Shown piece by piece: positions 8,521-19,000 of a DNA stretch of 36,747 nt. The stretch covers positions 1 to 36,747 of the forward strand of contig JACPRZ010000032.1 in the NCBI GenBank assembly GCA_016193485.1. The letters are read 5' to 3'. The notes below the pieces were generated by a model that searched no databases, was not told where the DNA came from, and worked only from the letters and a program-made list of their open reading frames with translations. Origin of the DNA: Bacteroidota bacterium (GTDB lineage Bacteria; Bacteroidota; Bacteroidia; JACPRZ01). A program made the position numbers and the translations under genes. Within the stretch, counting starts at the first letter, position 1. Each line of letters begins with the position of its first letter.

Positions 8521-11500
8521 ATGAAACAACCCTTACCCTATGCCGGTACAGCCGTAAGCATGATGTTCATCAGCGCTCTTGCTTTCGCCCAGCCCAACAA
8601 TAACGGTCAACTGGATATGACCGAGGAATTCACTACCAAATACACCGTCCCGTTTACCATGCCTGATGGCATTAAATTGATGGCAGATGTATTTCTCCCG
8701 ATTGTACGCGATTGCCTTATGGTTGAAATGGATACCACTATTACGATATTCGCCATGGATTTAAAGATCAAAACGAACATTGAAATCATTCAGAAAAATT
8801 CCCAACTCATTATTTATGATTCTTTATGTATCTCCAATTGCAATGATACGGCTAATGATGTCTGGATCCTGCGCCCCAGACCGGAATGGTTCGAACTCCC
8901 GCTCATATTCACACGTACACCTTACAACAAGGGAGGGGGTTATAATGAATGTACCGGGACTTCCGACAACCTCGGTGAGGGCGATGCCGCTGGCGCCCTT
9001 ATGTGTCTGCTCGGATACGGGTATGTTATGGAGGATATGCGCGGGAGGTATGCTTCCGATGGCGTTTATATTCCTATGTACAGCGACAGTTGGGAAAAAT
9101 CTCCGTACCATCCTGATTACGCCCACCCGGCTGATGTTCTTTACTTTAACAATCCGACAAGCCAGGATCCTCTTAACAGCAACAAGCATGAAGACGGTTA
9201 CTGGAGTGTGAAATATATTATTGACAGTTTAACCGGTGATGTGCTGGGAAAATACGGAGTAAAACCACCCGTTGATGGATTTGTATGCAATGGCAGTTTG
9301 GGAATGTTCGGTGGATCAGCGCTTGGAAACACGCAGTTACAGGCAGCTGCCGCTCATCCGATTGATCCGTTTAATCGCGGGTTAAAAGGATTGCTGCCGA
9401 TAGTTGCCTCCAACGAACATCAGCGTTTTACCGGTTACCAGAATGGCGTTTTCCGTGAACGGATTATTACAGGATGGCTGAAAGGTCAGATCATGGATCT
9501 TACGGAACCGGAAGCATGCCTTGAAGATTTCGGTATAACGGTTAATGACAATGATAAACAGAACACGATTCACACACCTGCTGACTATAATCTACCCGAC
9601 AAATTCAAGGTTGCCGAACTCGTGACCGATTACTGGTCGTCTTATCGTCCAAACAGCAGCGCCCTGAGCGCCTTGTATCCGAACTCGTCCGGCAGACCTG
9701 AAATGGATGCGAGCAGGGCTTTCATTGATGGCGCTGGTAACGGATCCATGATCGGTACATACAGCCGTTACATGAATATGAAAGTTCCTGTTTATCATCT
9801 TACCGGCTGGTGGGATATTTTCACTGACGGACAGATTGAAACATGGCACTATTCGCGCTGGGCTATGGATTCACTTTATTCCATCCTCCCTTCAGGGCCG
9901 ATGAGAGATTATGTCCTTCGTCTGAAAAAAATGCAGAAAATTGTTATCGGGCCTTGGGCGCACCAAACAATTGGCCAACTGACTACAGGTGATATGACAT
10001 ATAAAGAAAATGTAATTGATATTACTAAAGTAAATCCTGATGAAATTGACCTTAATAATCTTCCCATTAATGAAGCGCTTCAATCCGAATTCCTTACATG
10101 GTTCCGTTATGCACTCAATTACAATGAATATAAAACCATCGGTGAACCTAAATTTTTTATACCGGAAAGCGACCGCTGGCAGTTTCTTGGTACTTATTTT
10201 GATTTGATTTCACAAGAAAATGATACCATGGATATCCGGATTCCCTCAGAGGATTACAAAGTCCCGTTTGTTGAATTTTTTAATTTTCTGAACGGTACCG
10301 GAGGTCTGGCATCAATTAAAGCCGAAGTACAAAGCCGGAAGTACCCTAATTTAAACCTCGTAATTGAGTTTCCTATTCCTGCGCTTGGATACGCAACATT
10401 ACCAGGGTTGGACAGCACTAAAATTGAGAACATCACTACCCCTGATTATGAAAATGACATTCCGCCATTCCGGTTTTACTTTATCGGTCCGGTCAATGAC
10501 GGTATTCCAGAAAATGACAACCTCGCCAACTTCTGGTTCCCGACCGATACATTCCCCCTTAAAAATGATGTAACTTTTAAAAGTATCTTTTTACATGAAA
10601 ATAACCAGTTGAAGTGGACTGCACCTGCTAACGCTTCTGACAACTATATGATTTACCTCCATGATCCTGATGACCCGGTGAAAACCGTTGGCGGTGGTAA
10701 TATGATAGTGAAAAACCCGAACGGTGACGGAAGGAACAGCCAGGGCCAGATGAATCTTGCCGAAGCATCGGTTATTAATCTCACAATGGACAGGGAAGGA
10801 GTCATTAAATTTGAAACCCCCCTTCTTGATACTTCAGTAAGCGTTATCGGATTTCCCGTAGCCAACATCTGGGCTAAAACAGCGCCTGCCGGAACTGTCA
10901 ATGGTGAAACCGATACCGATTTCAATGTCCGGATCCTGGATGTTTACCCTGACGGCAGGGAATTTTTTGTAGTGGAAGGTACTGTTAATGCACGGGCAAG
11001 AAATTACGCACGGACAGTTGCCGATTACCCGATTCGCGATTTTAAATACACCGTTGGCGGGGACGGAATACCGTTTTATCCTGCCGACACAGTGGCTTTT
11101 TCGAACATAAAAGCGAATCAACTCTATGAATACCGGTTCAAGATGATGCCCCTCGGTTACGTTTGGGGAAAGAACCATAAAATTAAAATCCTCATCAGTT
11201 CGTCCAATCACCCGAGGTATCAGTCCAATGCAAATATTCCACTTGAAAACGGTGAATTTTTCAGGCGGTATCCGATGGACGGAAGATCATACAATTACAA
11301 CGGCTCGGATATGTATCCACGCAAAGCCGTACAGCGGATAGCGATTTCGGCAACTCACCCATCGAGAATTGAGTTACCTGTTTTTACAGGAGACATTACC
11401 GCTGTAAAGGAACCGGAGAAAGAAAAAGTTTACGCCAATGCGACCGTTTACCCGAATCCTGCACAGAATTCTTTTTACATCTACATGGGTGAATATGGTA

Positions 11501-11682
11501 ATTACTCGTTTTCGGTGTTCAATGTGATGGGACAAAAAGTGCAGACAGGTAAATTCAAACAGAAGATCGCTGTAAATATTTCAGGATACCATGAAGGTGT
11601 TTACTTTGTTGAAATAACCGACAGGGCTTCATTGAAATCGTGGAAAAGGAAAATGGTGGTTGCCCTCGATGGCCGGTATTGA
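8521..11682 (+). CDS. Secreted CocE/X-Pro dipeptidyl-peptidase (S15)-like hydrolase with T9SS type-A tail
   Basis: 1053-residue alpha/beta hydrolase of the S15/CocE family, predicted to be exported and cut or anchored by the type IX system. A signal peptide ends at about ALAFAQ (residue 24). The nucleophile elbow MFGGSALG gives Ser266. The acid is likely Asp432 in TGWWDIF, and the histidine His481 in IGPWAHQ, the same order as in cocaine esterase. A beta-sandwich domain typical of the family's C-terminal part follows (about residues 640-950). The last ~75 residues (VYPNPAQNSFYIYMGEYG ... GVYFVEITD) are a T9SS sorting domain. It is longer than bacterial CocE because of extra segments between strands and the tail. 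Substrate (prolyl peptide, acyl ester or beta-lactam-like amide) cannot be told. It converges with the next gene with only 2 bp between the stops. Confidence 0.9.
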   Translation: MKQPLPYAGTAVSMMFISALAFAQPNNNGQLDMTEEFTTKYTVPFTMPDGIKLMADVFLPIVRDCLMVEMDTTITIFAMDLKIKTNIEIIQKNSQLIIYDSLCISNCNDTANDVWILRPRPEWFELPLIFTRTPYNKGGGYNECTGTSDNLGEGDAAGALMCLLGYGYVMEDMRGRYASDGVYIPMYSDSWEKSPYHPDYAHPADVLYFNNPTSQDPLNSNKHEDGYWSVKYIIDSLTGDVLGKYGVKPPVDGFVCNGSLGMFGGSALGNTQLQAAAAHPIDPFNRGLKGLLPIVASNEHQRFTGYQNGVFRERIITGWLKGQIMDLTEPEACLEDFGITVNDNDKQNTIHTPADYNLPDKFKVAELVTDYWSSYRPNSSALSALYPNSSGRPEMDASRAFIDGAGNGSMIGTYSRYMNMKVPVYHLTGWWDIFTDGQIETWHYSRWAMDSLYSILPSGPMRDYVLRLKKMQKIVIGPWAHQTIGQLTTGDMTYKENVIDITKVNPDEIDLNNLPINEALQSEFLTWFRYALNYNEYKTIGEPKFFIPESDRWQFLGTYFDLISQENDTMDIRIPSEDYKVPFVEFFNFLNGTGGLASIKAEVQSRKYPNLNLVIEFPIPALGYATLPGLDSTKIENITTPDYENDIPPFRFYFIGPVNDGIPENDNLANFWFPTDTFPLKNDVTFKSIFLHENNQLKWTAPANASDNYMIYLHDPDDPVKTVGGGNMIVKNPNGDGRNSQGQMNLAEASVINLTMDREGVIKFETPLLDTSVSVIGFPVANIWAKTAPAGTVNGETDTDFNVRILDVYPDGREFFVVEGTVNARARNYARTVADYPIRDFKYTVGGDGIPFYPADTVAFSNIKANQLYEYRFKMMPLGYVWGKNHKIKILISSSNHPRYQSNANIPLENGEFFRRYPMDGRSYNYNGSDMYPRKAVQRIAISATHPSRIELPVFTGDITAVKEPEKEKVYANATVYPNPAQNSFYIYMGEYGNYSFSVFNVMGQKVQTGKFKQKIAVNISGYHEGVYFVEITDRASLKSWKRKMVVALDGRY

Positions 11683-11684
11683 CC

Positions 11685-13064
11685 CTAAACCCGGATTCCG
11701 ATAACAAGAACATCATCAACCTGCTCGTTAGTACCGAGCCATTCCGTAAATATTTTTTCAGTCTTATCCTTCTGCCCTTTCATCGGATATTGATGAATGG
11801 AAAACAACATTTCTTTCAGGGATGTTGAACCTAATTTTTTGTTTTTCGGACCGCCATTCTGATCCTTAAAACCATCGGAAAACATATACAGCACATCACC
11901 CTTCTGTAATTGTACTTCCCTTAACGTAAAGGGTTTCATCTCACCTGAAAAAAATCCGACCGGCTGTTTATCGCGGGGATGTTCAATAAGTTTCCCGTCC
12001 CTCACCATAATAAGCGGGTTATTGGTCGCTGCAAATTGCAACACGAGGTTCTGAGTATTGAGCATAATCAGTACGGCATCCATACCATCTTTCTGAGAAG
12101 TTTCCGTTTGCTTGAGTGAAGTGATGATCATTTTCCTGACATAATCAAGGACGGAGGCCGGATTGGAAATCCTTTTTTCAATCACGGCTTCATTAAGGAG
12201 GGTTGAGCAGAGCATAGACATGCAGGCACCCGGCACACCATGACCGGTACAATCACAACAAGCAACTGAGATTATTCCATCCCCGCCATAGCCCCAGTAA
12301 AAATCCCCGCTTACTATGGACTGAGGCCGGTAAAAAACGAATGATTCGGGAAGCATCTTTTTAAATTCATCATCGGGGAGAAGAATAGAACGCTGGATAT
12401 TACGCGCATATTCGATGCTGTCTGTTATCGCCTGGTTTTTTTCCGCGATTACTTTATTTTTTTCTCCCAGTTCCCTGTTGGATGCTTCAAGATCCTTCCT
12501 TGCTATGATTTCTTTCTTTGTAAGTGAATAGCGGTTTTGAATAAGAAGAATGGTAAAAATCATCACGCAGATCATCAATATTCCGCCATTGCTGAGGACA
12601 TCTGCTGAAGGGAGGGAACTGATAAAAGCAAAAACAACTATATTAGCGATAAGAGATAAAACAACGATAACCACGGAATACCAAATCTCCCATAGAATGA
12701 GCATTCCGGCTCCGATAAATAAAGCCATGTAAGCAAAAGTGTGTTTCTGAAAAGTCGGAATATCCATTACACTGTACATTACTATATTCTGCAAAGAAAT
12801 GGCGATGAATGGAAAAAAGATCATCATTTCAGTACTTATCCTATTCTTCCTGCGCAGAAATACACATACGAGCGCTATAATCGTTACCAATATCCTGACC
12901 AGTAAAAATGGTTTCCAGTACTCCTGAATGGTAATAATATCGTTAATTACAAAGAGAGGATTCAGTATAATGGCTGTCCAGCAGGCAATAAAATGGTGCC
13001 GGTCAGCAGTCCTTGTCATTTCATCTTTCCAGGTGCCTGTTGCATAAACCATAAAGGCATTCAT
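11685..13064 (-). CDS. Membrane SpoIIE-type PP2C serine/threonine phosphatase
   Basis: 459 residues. The N-terminal ~190 residues contain about six hydrophobic segments. A coiled coil follows (RKDLEASNRELGEKNKVIAEKNQ). The C-terminal ~200 residues are a SpoIIE/RsbU-type phosphatase domain. Metal-binding aspartates are visible in VSGDFYWGYGGDG, VACCDCTGHGVPGACMSML and LYMFSDGFKDQ, and the domain ends in VDDVLVIGIRV. Members usually dephosphorylate anti-sigma-factor antagonists or act as output modules of signalling relays in Bacteroidota. No anti-sigma or STAS gene is adjacent, so the partner is unknown. The family is certain; the signal sensed by the membrane domain is not known. The start at 13064 is the first ATG. 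Confidence 0.88.
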   Translation of the reverse strand: MNAFMVYATGTWKDEMTRTADRHHFIACWTAIILNPLFVINDIITIQEYWKPFLLVRILVTIIALVCVFLRRKNRISTEMMIFFPFIAISLQNIVMYSVMDIPTFQKHTFAYMALFIGAGMLILWEIWYSVVIVVLSLIANIVVFAFISSLPSADVLSNGGILMICVMIFTILLIQNRYSLTKKEIIARKDLEASNRELGEKNKVIAEKNQAITDSIEYARNIQRSILLPDDEFKKMLPESFVFYRPQSIVSGDFYWGYGGDGIISVACCDCTGHGVPGACMSMLCSTLLNEAVIEKRISNPASVLDYVRKMIITSLKQTETSQKDGMDAVLIMLNTQNLVLQFAATNNPLIMVRDGKLIEHPRDKQPVGFFSGEMKPFTLREVQLQKGDVLYMFSDGFKDQNGGPKNKKLGSTSLKEMLFSIHQYPMKGQKDKTEKIFTEWLGTNEQVDDVLVIGIRV

Positions 13065-13128
13065 CGCAATATCGGGTATGAACTTTAAAGCCAGGTTGAA
13101 TAGTTTATAAATTCAGTAATCAGATAGT

Positions 13129-13874
13129 TCAGAGAGGCACATTAAAATTCCTCAACGCTTCATTGAGGGATGTCTTAAGATCGGTTGATGCTTTTCTCTT
13201 ACCGATAATGAGCGCACACGGCACCTTTTTCTAAATTCTGAAGACGCTTTTCCCGTGACGTCAATGATACGTGTCGAGGCAGTAAGAACAACTCCCGCAC
13301 CTATCACTGCTGCTTTCCGTACCAAAACTCCCTCCACAATAATGCTTCTTGATCCGATAAAACAACCGTCTTCAATAATTACCGGTGCTGCCTGTGGCGG
13401 TTCAAGCACCCCCCCTATTCCAACACCTCCGCTGATATGAACATCAGCGCCAATCTGCGCGCATGAACCGACTGTAGCCCAAGTATCAACCATTGTTCCC
13501 TTACCCACATAAGCGCCAATGTTAACATATGAAGGCATCAGTATTGATCCGGGTGCGACATAAGCGCCATACCTGACCGCTGCAGGGGGAACAACGCGCA
13601 CTCCCAATTTACGGTAGCCCTTCTTTAATTTTATCTTGTCATAATATTCAAACGGTTCCTGACCGGTCACTTCGGGCTCCGAGATTATGAAGTAGAGGAT
13701 GATGGCTTTTTTTATCCATTCATTCACTTTCCATTTATCTTCTCTGGAACTAGGTTCGGCTACACGAAGCAAACCTTTGTCTAATTTTTCAACGGTATCC
13801 CTTATGGCTTTCTGAACGGTTTTTTCTGTCAGTAATTGCCTCTCTTTCCAGGCAGATTCAATGATCTTTTGCAT
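13129..13874 (-). pseudogene. dapD: Tetrahydrodipicolinate N-succinyltransferase, C-terminus frameshifted and shortened
   Basis: Left-handed beta-helix acyltransferase of lysine/diaminopimelate synthesis. The main part is normal: MQKIIESAWKERQLL start, KVNEWIKKA, YGAYVAPGSILMPSYVNIGAYV, GTMVDTWATVGSCAQIG, GGVLEPPQAAPVIIEDGCFIGSR, VVLTASTRIIDVTGK. After IDVTGKASSEFRK the frame turns to nonsense and stops at 13152. Another frame then encodes the true family ending VPCALIIGKRKASTDLKTSLNEALRNFNVPL, stopping at 13129. About 22 residues normally between IDVTGK and VPCALIIG are also missing, so a small out-of-frame deletion fits better than a single-base error. ATG 13874 (AGGA just upstream) matches the family start better than 13904. 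Activity is doubtful, because the lost segment follows the beta-helix. Confidence 0.85.
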
Positions 13875-13979
13875 GATATCCTGATTATGAGAGCAAACAT
13901 ACATGAAATTGATGAATGATGGACAGTGTCAGTGGTTCAGATGGATATCTCACAGTAACTAAATTGCGTAATTTTGGAT

Positions 13980-14741
13980 ATGGCTTTTCTGAACAGGGTA
14001 GTACAAGGGCTTAACGCTGATAACAGGGAAACCTTTAATAGGATATGCATCGCAAATAAAATCCGCCTCAATTATAAAAGGAATAAAACGGCATTAGGAA
14101 TTTTGAAAGAAATTTTTGAAGAGAGGGTTTATTCTGACTATTTCCCGTTTTATAAAAAAGCCGTTATATTTGATATAGGTGCCCATTTCGGCTACTTTTC
14201 TCTCTTTGCCAACAGGAATCTTCATCCCGATTCAATAATATATTCTTTCGAACCTTCTTCGGGTAATTTTGAAATATTGAAAGAAAATCTTAATGTAAAC
14301 AATGTATTGAATGTAAAAACGTACCAGGGGGGAATAGGACCGCAAAATGAAAGGTGCCGCCTGATCTTATCAAATCACGCAAATAATTTCCTTGAATACT
14401 TCGGTGAAATAAAAAATTCCTATTATGCGGAAGAAATTGAAGTGATGACCATTGAAAAAGCAATGTTTGAAAACCGCGTTGAAAAAATCGACTTTTTAAA
14501 ATTGGATTGCGAAGGTTCCGAATATTCCATCCTTGAAACCATGAAGCCGGAAGTTTACCGGATGATAAAAACCGTTTCACTTGAATTTCACGATCTGAAA
14601 AGTGAAAAACATAATGGTGATTATATCGCTGAATTACTGCAGTATCACGGATTCTCGCTCGTAAAAAATACCTACAGCAAAACTACGACAGGATTAAATT
14701 ACGGCAAGATTGTCGCTACCAGATTAAACCATCCAAAGTAA
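13980..14741 (+). CDS. FkbM-family SAM-dependent methyltransferase
   Basis: 253 residues. The SAM-binding core is VIFDIGAHFGYFSLFANR (about residues 63-80), followed by SFEPSSGNFEILKENLNVNN. The FkbM signature DFLKLDCEGSEYSILETM is near residue 165. FkbM proteins O-methylate sugars or polyketide-type products and are common in surface-polysaccharide loci, but no glycosyltransferase is near here. It stands alone on the plus strand between divergent dapD and the convergent porP/sprF gene, 16 bp from the latter's end. ATG 13980 was chosen over an in-frame TTG at 13974. A TAATTTTG box at 13969-13976 overlaps the start region, so a start farther in is possible. Confidence 0.88.
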   Translation: MAFLNRVVQGLNADNRETFNRICIANKIRLNYKRNKTALGILKEIFEERVYSDYFPFYKKAVIFDIGAHFGYFSLFANRNLHPDSIIYSFEPSSGNFEILKENLNVNNVLNVKTYQGGIGPQNERCRLILSNHANNFLEYFGEIKNSYYAEEIEVMTIEKAMFENRVEKIDFLKLDCEGSEYSILETMKPEVYRMIKTVSLEFHDLKSEKHNGDYIAELLQYHGFSLVKNTYSKTTTGLNYGKIVATRLNHPK

Positions 14742-14757
14742 AAAGCGTTTCGTACTT

Positions 14758-15770
14758 TCAGAATCTCGGAACATCAATCTTGAACCTCCCTTTACCGGTA
14801 GCGATCGCATAGATCAGGGACAGTTCATGGCTGGTGGAGCCATATTGGGCGAGTTCGCTGAAGTTATGACTGAATGCGTATCCGAAACTGATATAAATAT
14901 TCATACGGTATTGCACCAGGGCGGCTATGGTATTCATAGTACGGTATGAAACGCCTGCACCAATGACATCCCTGTAGAGTATTCGTGAATTGATATCAAT
15001 TTGCAGCGGTGAACCGGAAACGAATTTGAGAAGCAGCGATGGCTCGAAATAAAGATATTTTCCCACATCTTTTTTCCATCCGCCATGCAGGTAAAAATGG
15101 TTTTTCCCCGGTGAAAATCCGGTTGCGATTTTGTAGATGTTTCCGTTATTACCAATCATGGAGTTGTATAAAAGGTTGGGAATTGATAATCCCGCAAAAG
15201 CGTGTTCCGAATAATAATATGCCCCGAAAACAAAGTTCGGAGCGAATAAAGTAGGTGAGTTCGCCTGGAATTGCGGATCGCCAACCATTTCGGTCTCCAC
15301 TTTTGACAGGGCGCTCTGGAATAACCGTGCGTTGAAACTTAAACCGAAACCGAGAAAATGATTCTTCTGCAATTGCAGCCGGTACACGCATAGTTGGCGA
15401 TAATATTCTGCATTTTGTTCACGCCAATCTGGTCGTCAAGAAAAGTAAAACCGAATACGCTCTTGAATTTTGACACGGGAACATTTACATCAAACACCAT
15501 AATTTTTGGCGCGCCATCAAATCCAACCCATTGGGTCTTGTACAGAATAGCCCCGTTTACATATTCCGATTCGGCACGTGCCGCAGTATTCAGCAGCGGC
15601 TGATGAAGTTGATAAAGCGTCAGGTGCGGTAAACTCTGGGCGAAGGCAGCGTCCCCACCAAATGGACCGCTAAAAATGAGTGAGAAGATTAATGCCGTAT
15701 AACTTCCGAAGGTTATTCGGAACTCATGCAGCAATCTTCCACCCGCACAAATATTAATATTTGCTTCCAT
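14758..15770 (-). pseudogene. PorP/SprF-family type IX secretion outer-membrane protein, frameshifted
   Basis: Outer-membrane beta-barrel protein of the PorP/SprF family, which works with T9SS adhesins. The 5' frame (15770-15339) has a signal-like N-terminus ending near DAAFAQ and the family block LTLYQLHQPLLNTAARAE, YKTQWVGFDGAPKIMVFDVNVP, LDDQIGVNKMQNIIANYA. The 3' frame continues exactly where expected (YRLQLQKNHFLGFGLSFNARLFQ) to 14758, through a normal C-terminus. The frames are offset by a GT dinucleotide in GCGTGTACC near 15385-15392; removing one GT restores ANYAYRLQLQ. No sequence seems missing. It could be a genuine 2-bp slip, a sequencing error or switchable expression. It lies downstream of the giant adhesin, the standard SprB/SprF-like order. 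Confidence 0.85.
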
Positions 15771-15781
15771 ATTTGTTTAAA

Positions 15782-15991
15782 CTATTGCTTACAAAGAGAA
15801 TTATCCTTAACAAATTTCCTTAATTCAAATTCAAGTGAACCGGAATGGCTCTGGTGTGAATAGGAAGGACCTTCAGGTTCAGAGATCATGCCCCCTATTA
15901 TTTCGCACCTGAACTCCTCAGGAAGCAAATGATAATCGCTGTACGACCATTTTTTCCTCTTAGGGATTTTTAATGCGGTTTTGCCATTCAT
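15782..15991 (-). pseudogene. Uma2-family (DUF820) endonuclease N-terminal remnant
   Basis: 69 codons that match only the N-terminal third of Uma2/DUF820 proteins, a PD-(D/E)XK-fold family: KKWSYSDYHLLPEEFRCEIIGGMI, then EPEGPSYSHQSHSGSLEFELRKFVKDN. The catalytic region that should follow (roughly 100 residues) is absent; the frame stops with SLCKQ just before the porP/sprF start. It sits between the adhesin gene and porP/sprF, a place where an intact T9SS pair would normally be adjacent. A remnant of an insertion is likely, but no insertion boundary was seen. The function of Uma2 proteins is not established. Confidence 0.6.
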
Positions 15992-16043
15992 ACTTTATTC
16001 GATCTGCAATCCGGTTTCCGGCTGAATGGAATATTTAATAAAT

Positions 16044-19000
16044 TTACTCTTTCCTTCTGATCTCAATAAACCCGTTAAATGATTTCGGGGCTGAACCAAA
16101 AATATTCAGGATGTAAAAATATGTCCCCTCAACAACCTCATCTCCTGCAAGTACCATCGGAACATTCTTCGCTTTACCATCCCAGTCACTCTTGTATGGA
16201 TTTGCCCTGTACACAAGGTCGCCCCACCTGTTAAAAATCTGGATTTCATTGTCGGGATATTCGTTCAGACCCTGTATCACCCACTTGTCGTTTATGCCGT
16301 CACCGTCAGGACTGAAGCCGTTAGGAATAAAAATATCTTCCGTTAAAATTACAACTAAATAAACTTTAGCCGTATCACAGGAGGTGCAATTCAAATCATC
16401 GCATATATAATAAACCATCGTATCCCTGCCGCTATTTTCAGGAACAGGTGAATAGGATAAAATACCCTGATTACCGATAACTGTGAATGTAGCGGTTCCA
16501 TACTTAGGGAGCGCGCAAAAGTCAATTGCTGCCCAGGTACCGGTATCATTTTTTGTGACTTCAATCTGGAGATTCTCATCAATATTCAAAGTGTCATAAT
16601 CATTAATGGCTACAATTTTATTTATGGTGATGACATTTGAAGTATCCCTCGGACAAACTCCGTTTTTAACAATACTTCTCACCAGCACATTTTGCGGTAC
16701 AGTGGGGTAAGTCAACGTGTCGTTCCAGTTACATCCACCGGTTCCGCATCCGGAGGTATCATAGAAGGAATTCCATGTAGTTCCGTTATTAATAGAATAC
16801 TCCCACTTAACAATATTTTTAAAGTAACCTGTCAGATTCGCCAAAAAGCCATTCTGCACGGAACAGCAAGTGTCTTCAAGAAGTGATAAAATACCGGCAT
16901 CGCTTAATTGATCAACAAATACGGTATCAATCGTGGAAGTAACTGTGGGACAAACACCGCTTCCAACCACAGCTCTGAAAGCGGTAGTTGCAGTCAGGTT
17001 GCTGAATACCATAGTATCATTATTAGTTGGTATTGCAGTCCACTGATTGAAAAGAGTATCAAAATACTCCCATTGTACGATTGTACCTGAATAACCTACG
17101 AGCGCGAGGGTATCTTTATTCATCCCGGTGCAAACTCTGTATTGAGGTATCACCTGGCCCCCGAACGGCAGCGGATCGACAGAAATAAGTGCAGCGTCTG
17201 ATGTATCCGGAGAGCAAACTCCATTCTGGACAATAGCCCGGTATAATGTTGTTGTTGTTAATCCGATGTACGACTGGTAATCATTCTGATTTGCAATATT
17301 TATCCATGTATTTCCGCCATCGGTTGAGTATTCCCACAAATTTACACTGCCTATGTAACCTGACAGAACAAGAGTATCCCCGTTAATGGTTGAACAAACA
17401 GTTGTGCTTGACAAAACATTTCCACCGATACTCGGAAGGTCAGTAGTAATGGTAGCATAGGTGGAGTAATCGGCCGGGCAAACGCCATTTTGTACTTTCA
17501 CGCGATATATAGTTGTCACTGATACATTATTGTAGTTGAGAGTGTCGGTATTGTTTGCAAGAACCGACCAGGTGTTGCCACCGTCAGTAGAAATTTCCCA
17601 GTTGTCAATTGTCCCGGTCTGACCAACTAATGAAAGAATGCCGTTATTGGAACCGCTGCAAACCGTATCATCAATAAAAATCGCACCTCCGATGCTTATA
17701 TTATTGACTGTGATAAGTACAGGCACTGATGTATCAGCCGAGCAAACACCGCTTTTCACTATCACCCTGTAAAATGTGGAAACGGTAAGATTCACGTAGT
17801 TCAGGGTATCATCGGTATTAATGATATTAACCCAGGTAATACCGCCATCAATAGAACTTTGCCACGATAAAATGTTTCCTGAATAACCATTCAAAGTCAG
17901 GACACCGCTATTGGTATCGGCACAAACGGTGATATCGCCACCGGTTATTGTTCCTGCCAGGGAAACGGCATCAACCGTCAATGTTGCAATTGCCGAATAA
18001 GCGCTGTTACATTCACCGCTCTGAACTTCAACCCTGTAAAGTGTTGTAGTTACAAGATTGTTATATGCCTGTGATGATGTATTATTGGAAATCGGGATCC
18101 ATGTGCTGCCTCCATCAGTTGATAATTCCCAGCCGTTAATAGTACCTGTATATCCGGTCAAGGTAAGTATTCCGGAGTTGCTGCCATTGCAAACGGTATC
18201 GCTTGATAGAATGGAGCCGCCCACAGTTGCGGAATCAACCAATATGGTTGCAAATGCCGATGTATCGGCCGGACAAACACCACTCTCAACTATAGCAGTA
18301 TAAATGGTAGTTGTGGTAAGGTTGGAGTAATTCTGCGAAGTTGTTGTATTAAAAATAGGAGTCCAGGTTACACCACCGTCAGTTGATGATCCCCATATAA
18401 GCACATTACCTGTTTCTCCGATAATGGTTAAAGTTCCGCTGTTGGAGCCGCTGCACACTTCGTCATTGCTGGCAATGAGTCCTCCATTGCTCACAGGATC
18501 AACTGTTACCGTTGCAGGAACCGAGTAATCTGCCGGGCATACTCCGCTCTGTACTTTTACACGGAACATCGTGGTTTGGGTAAGATTCGCAAAAGTGAGG
18601 GTGTTTCCTGTGTTTGATAAGACGAACCACAAAGTACCGCCATCAACCGATGCTTCCCAACTTGATATTGCTCCCACCTGTCCTGACAGAGTAAGTGTTC
18701 CTAAGTTCGATCCGCTGCAAACGGTTGTATCGCTGAGCACTATACCTCCTGCAGAAGGAGGAAATACGGTAATGGATGCAATGGAAGATACATTATTCGG
18801 GCATCCGCCTCCCCCCCCACCTGTCATGATGGCGCGGTAAAGAGTGCTCGTTTGCAGGTTCTGGTAAACCAGGGTATCATCAGTATTAAAAATTGTATCC
18901 CAGGTCACTCCGTTATCGGTCGAATATTCCCAGTGATCAATGACTCCTGCGTAGTTAATTAACTCCAGGGTGTCACCATTGCTGGTACTGCACACGAGGG

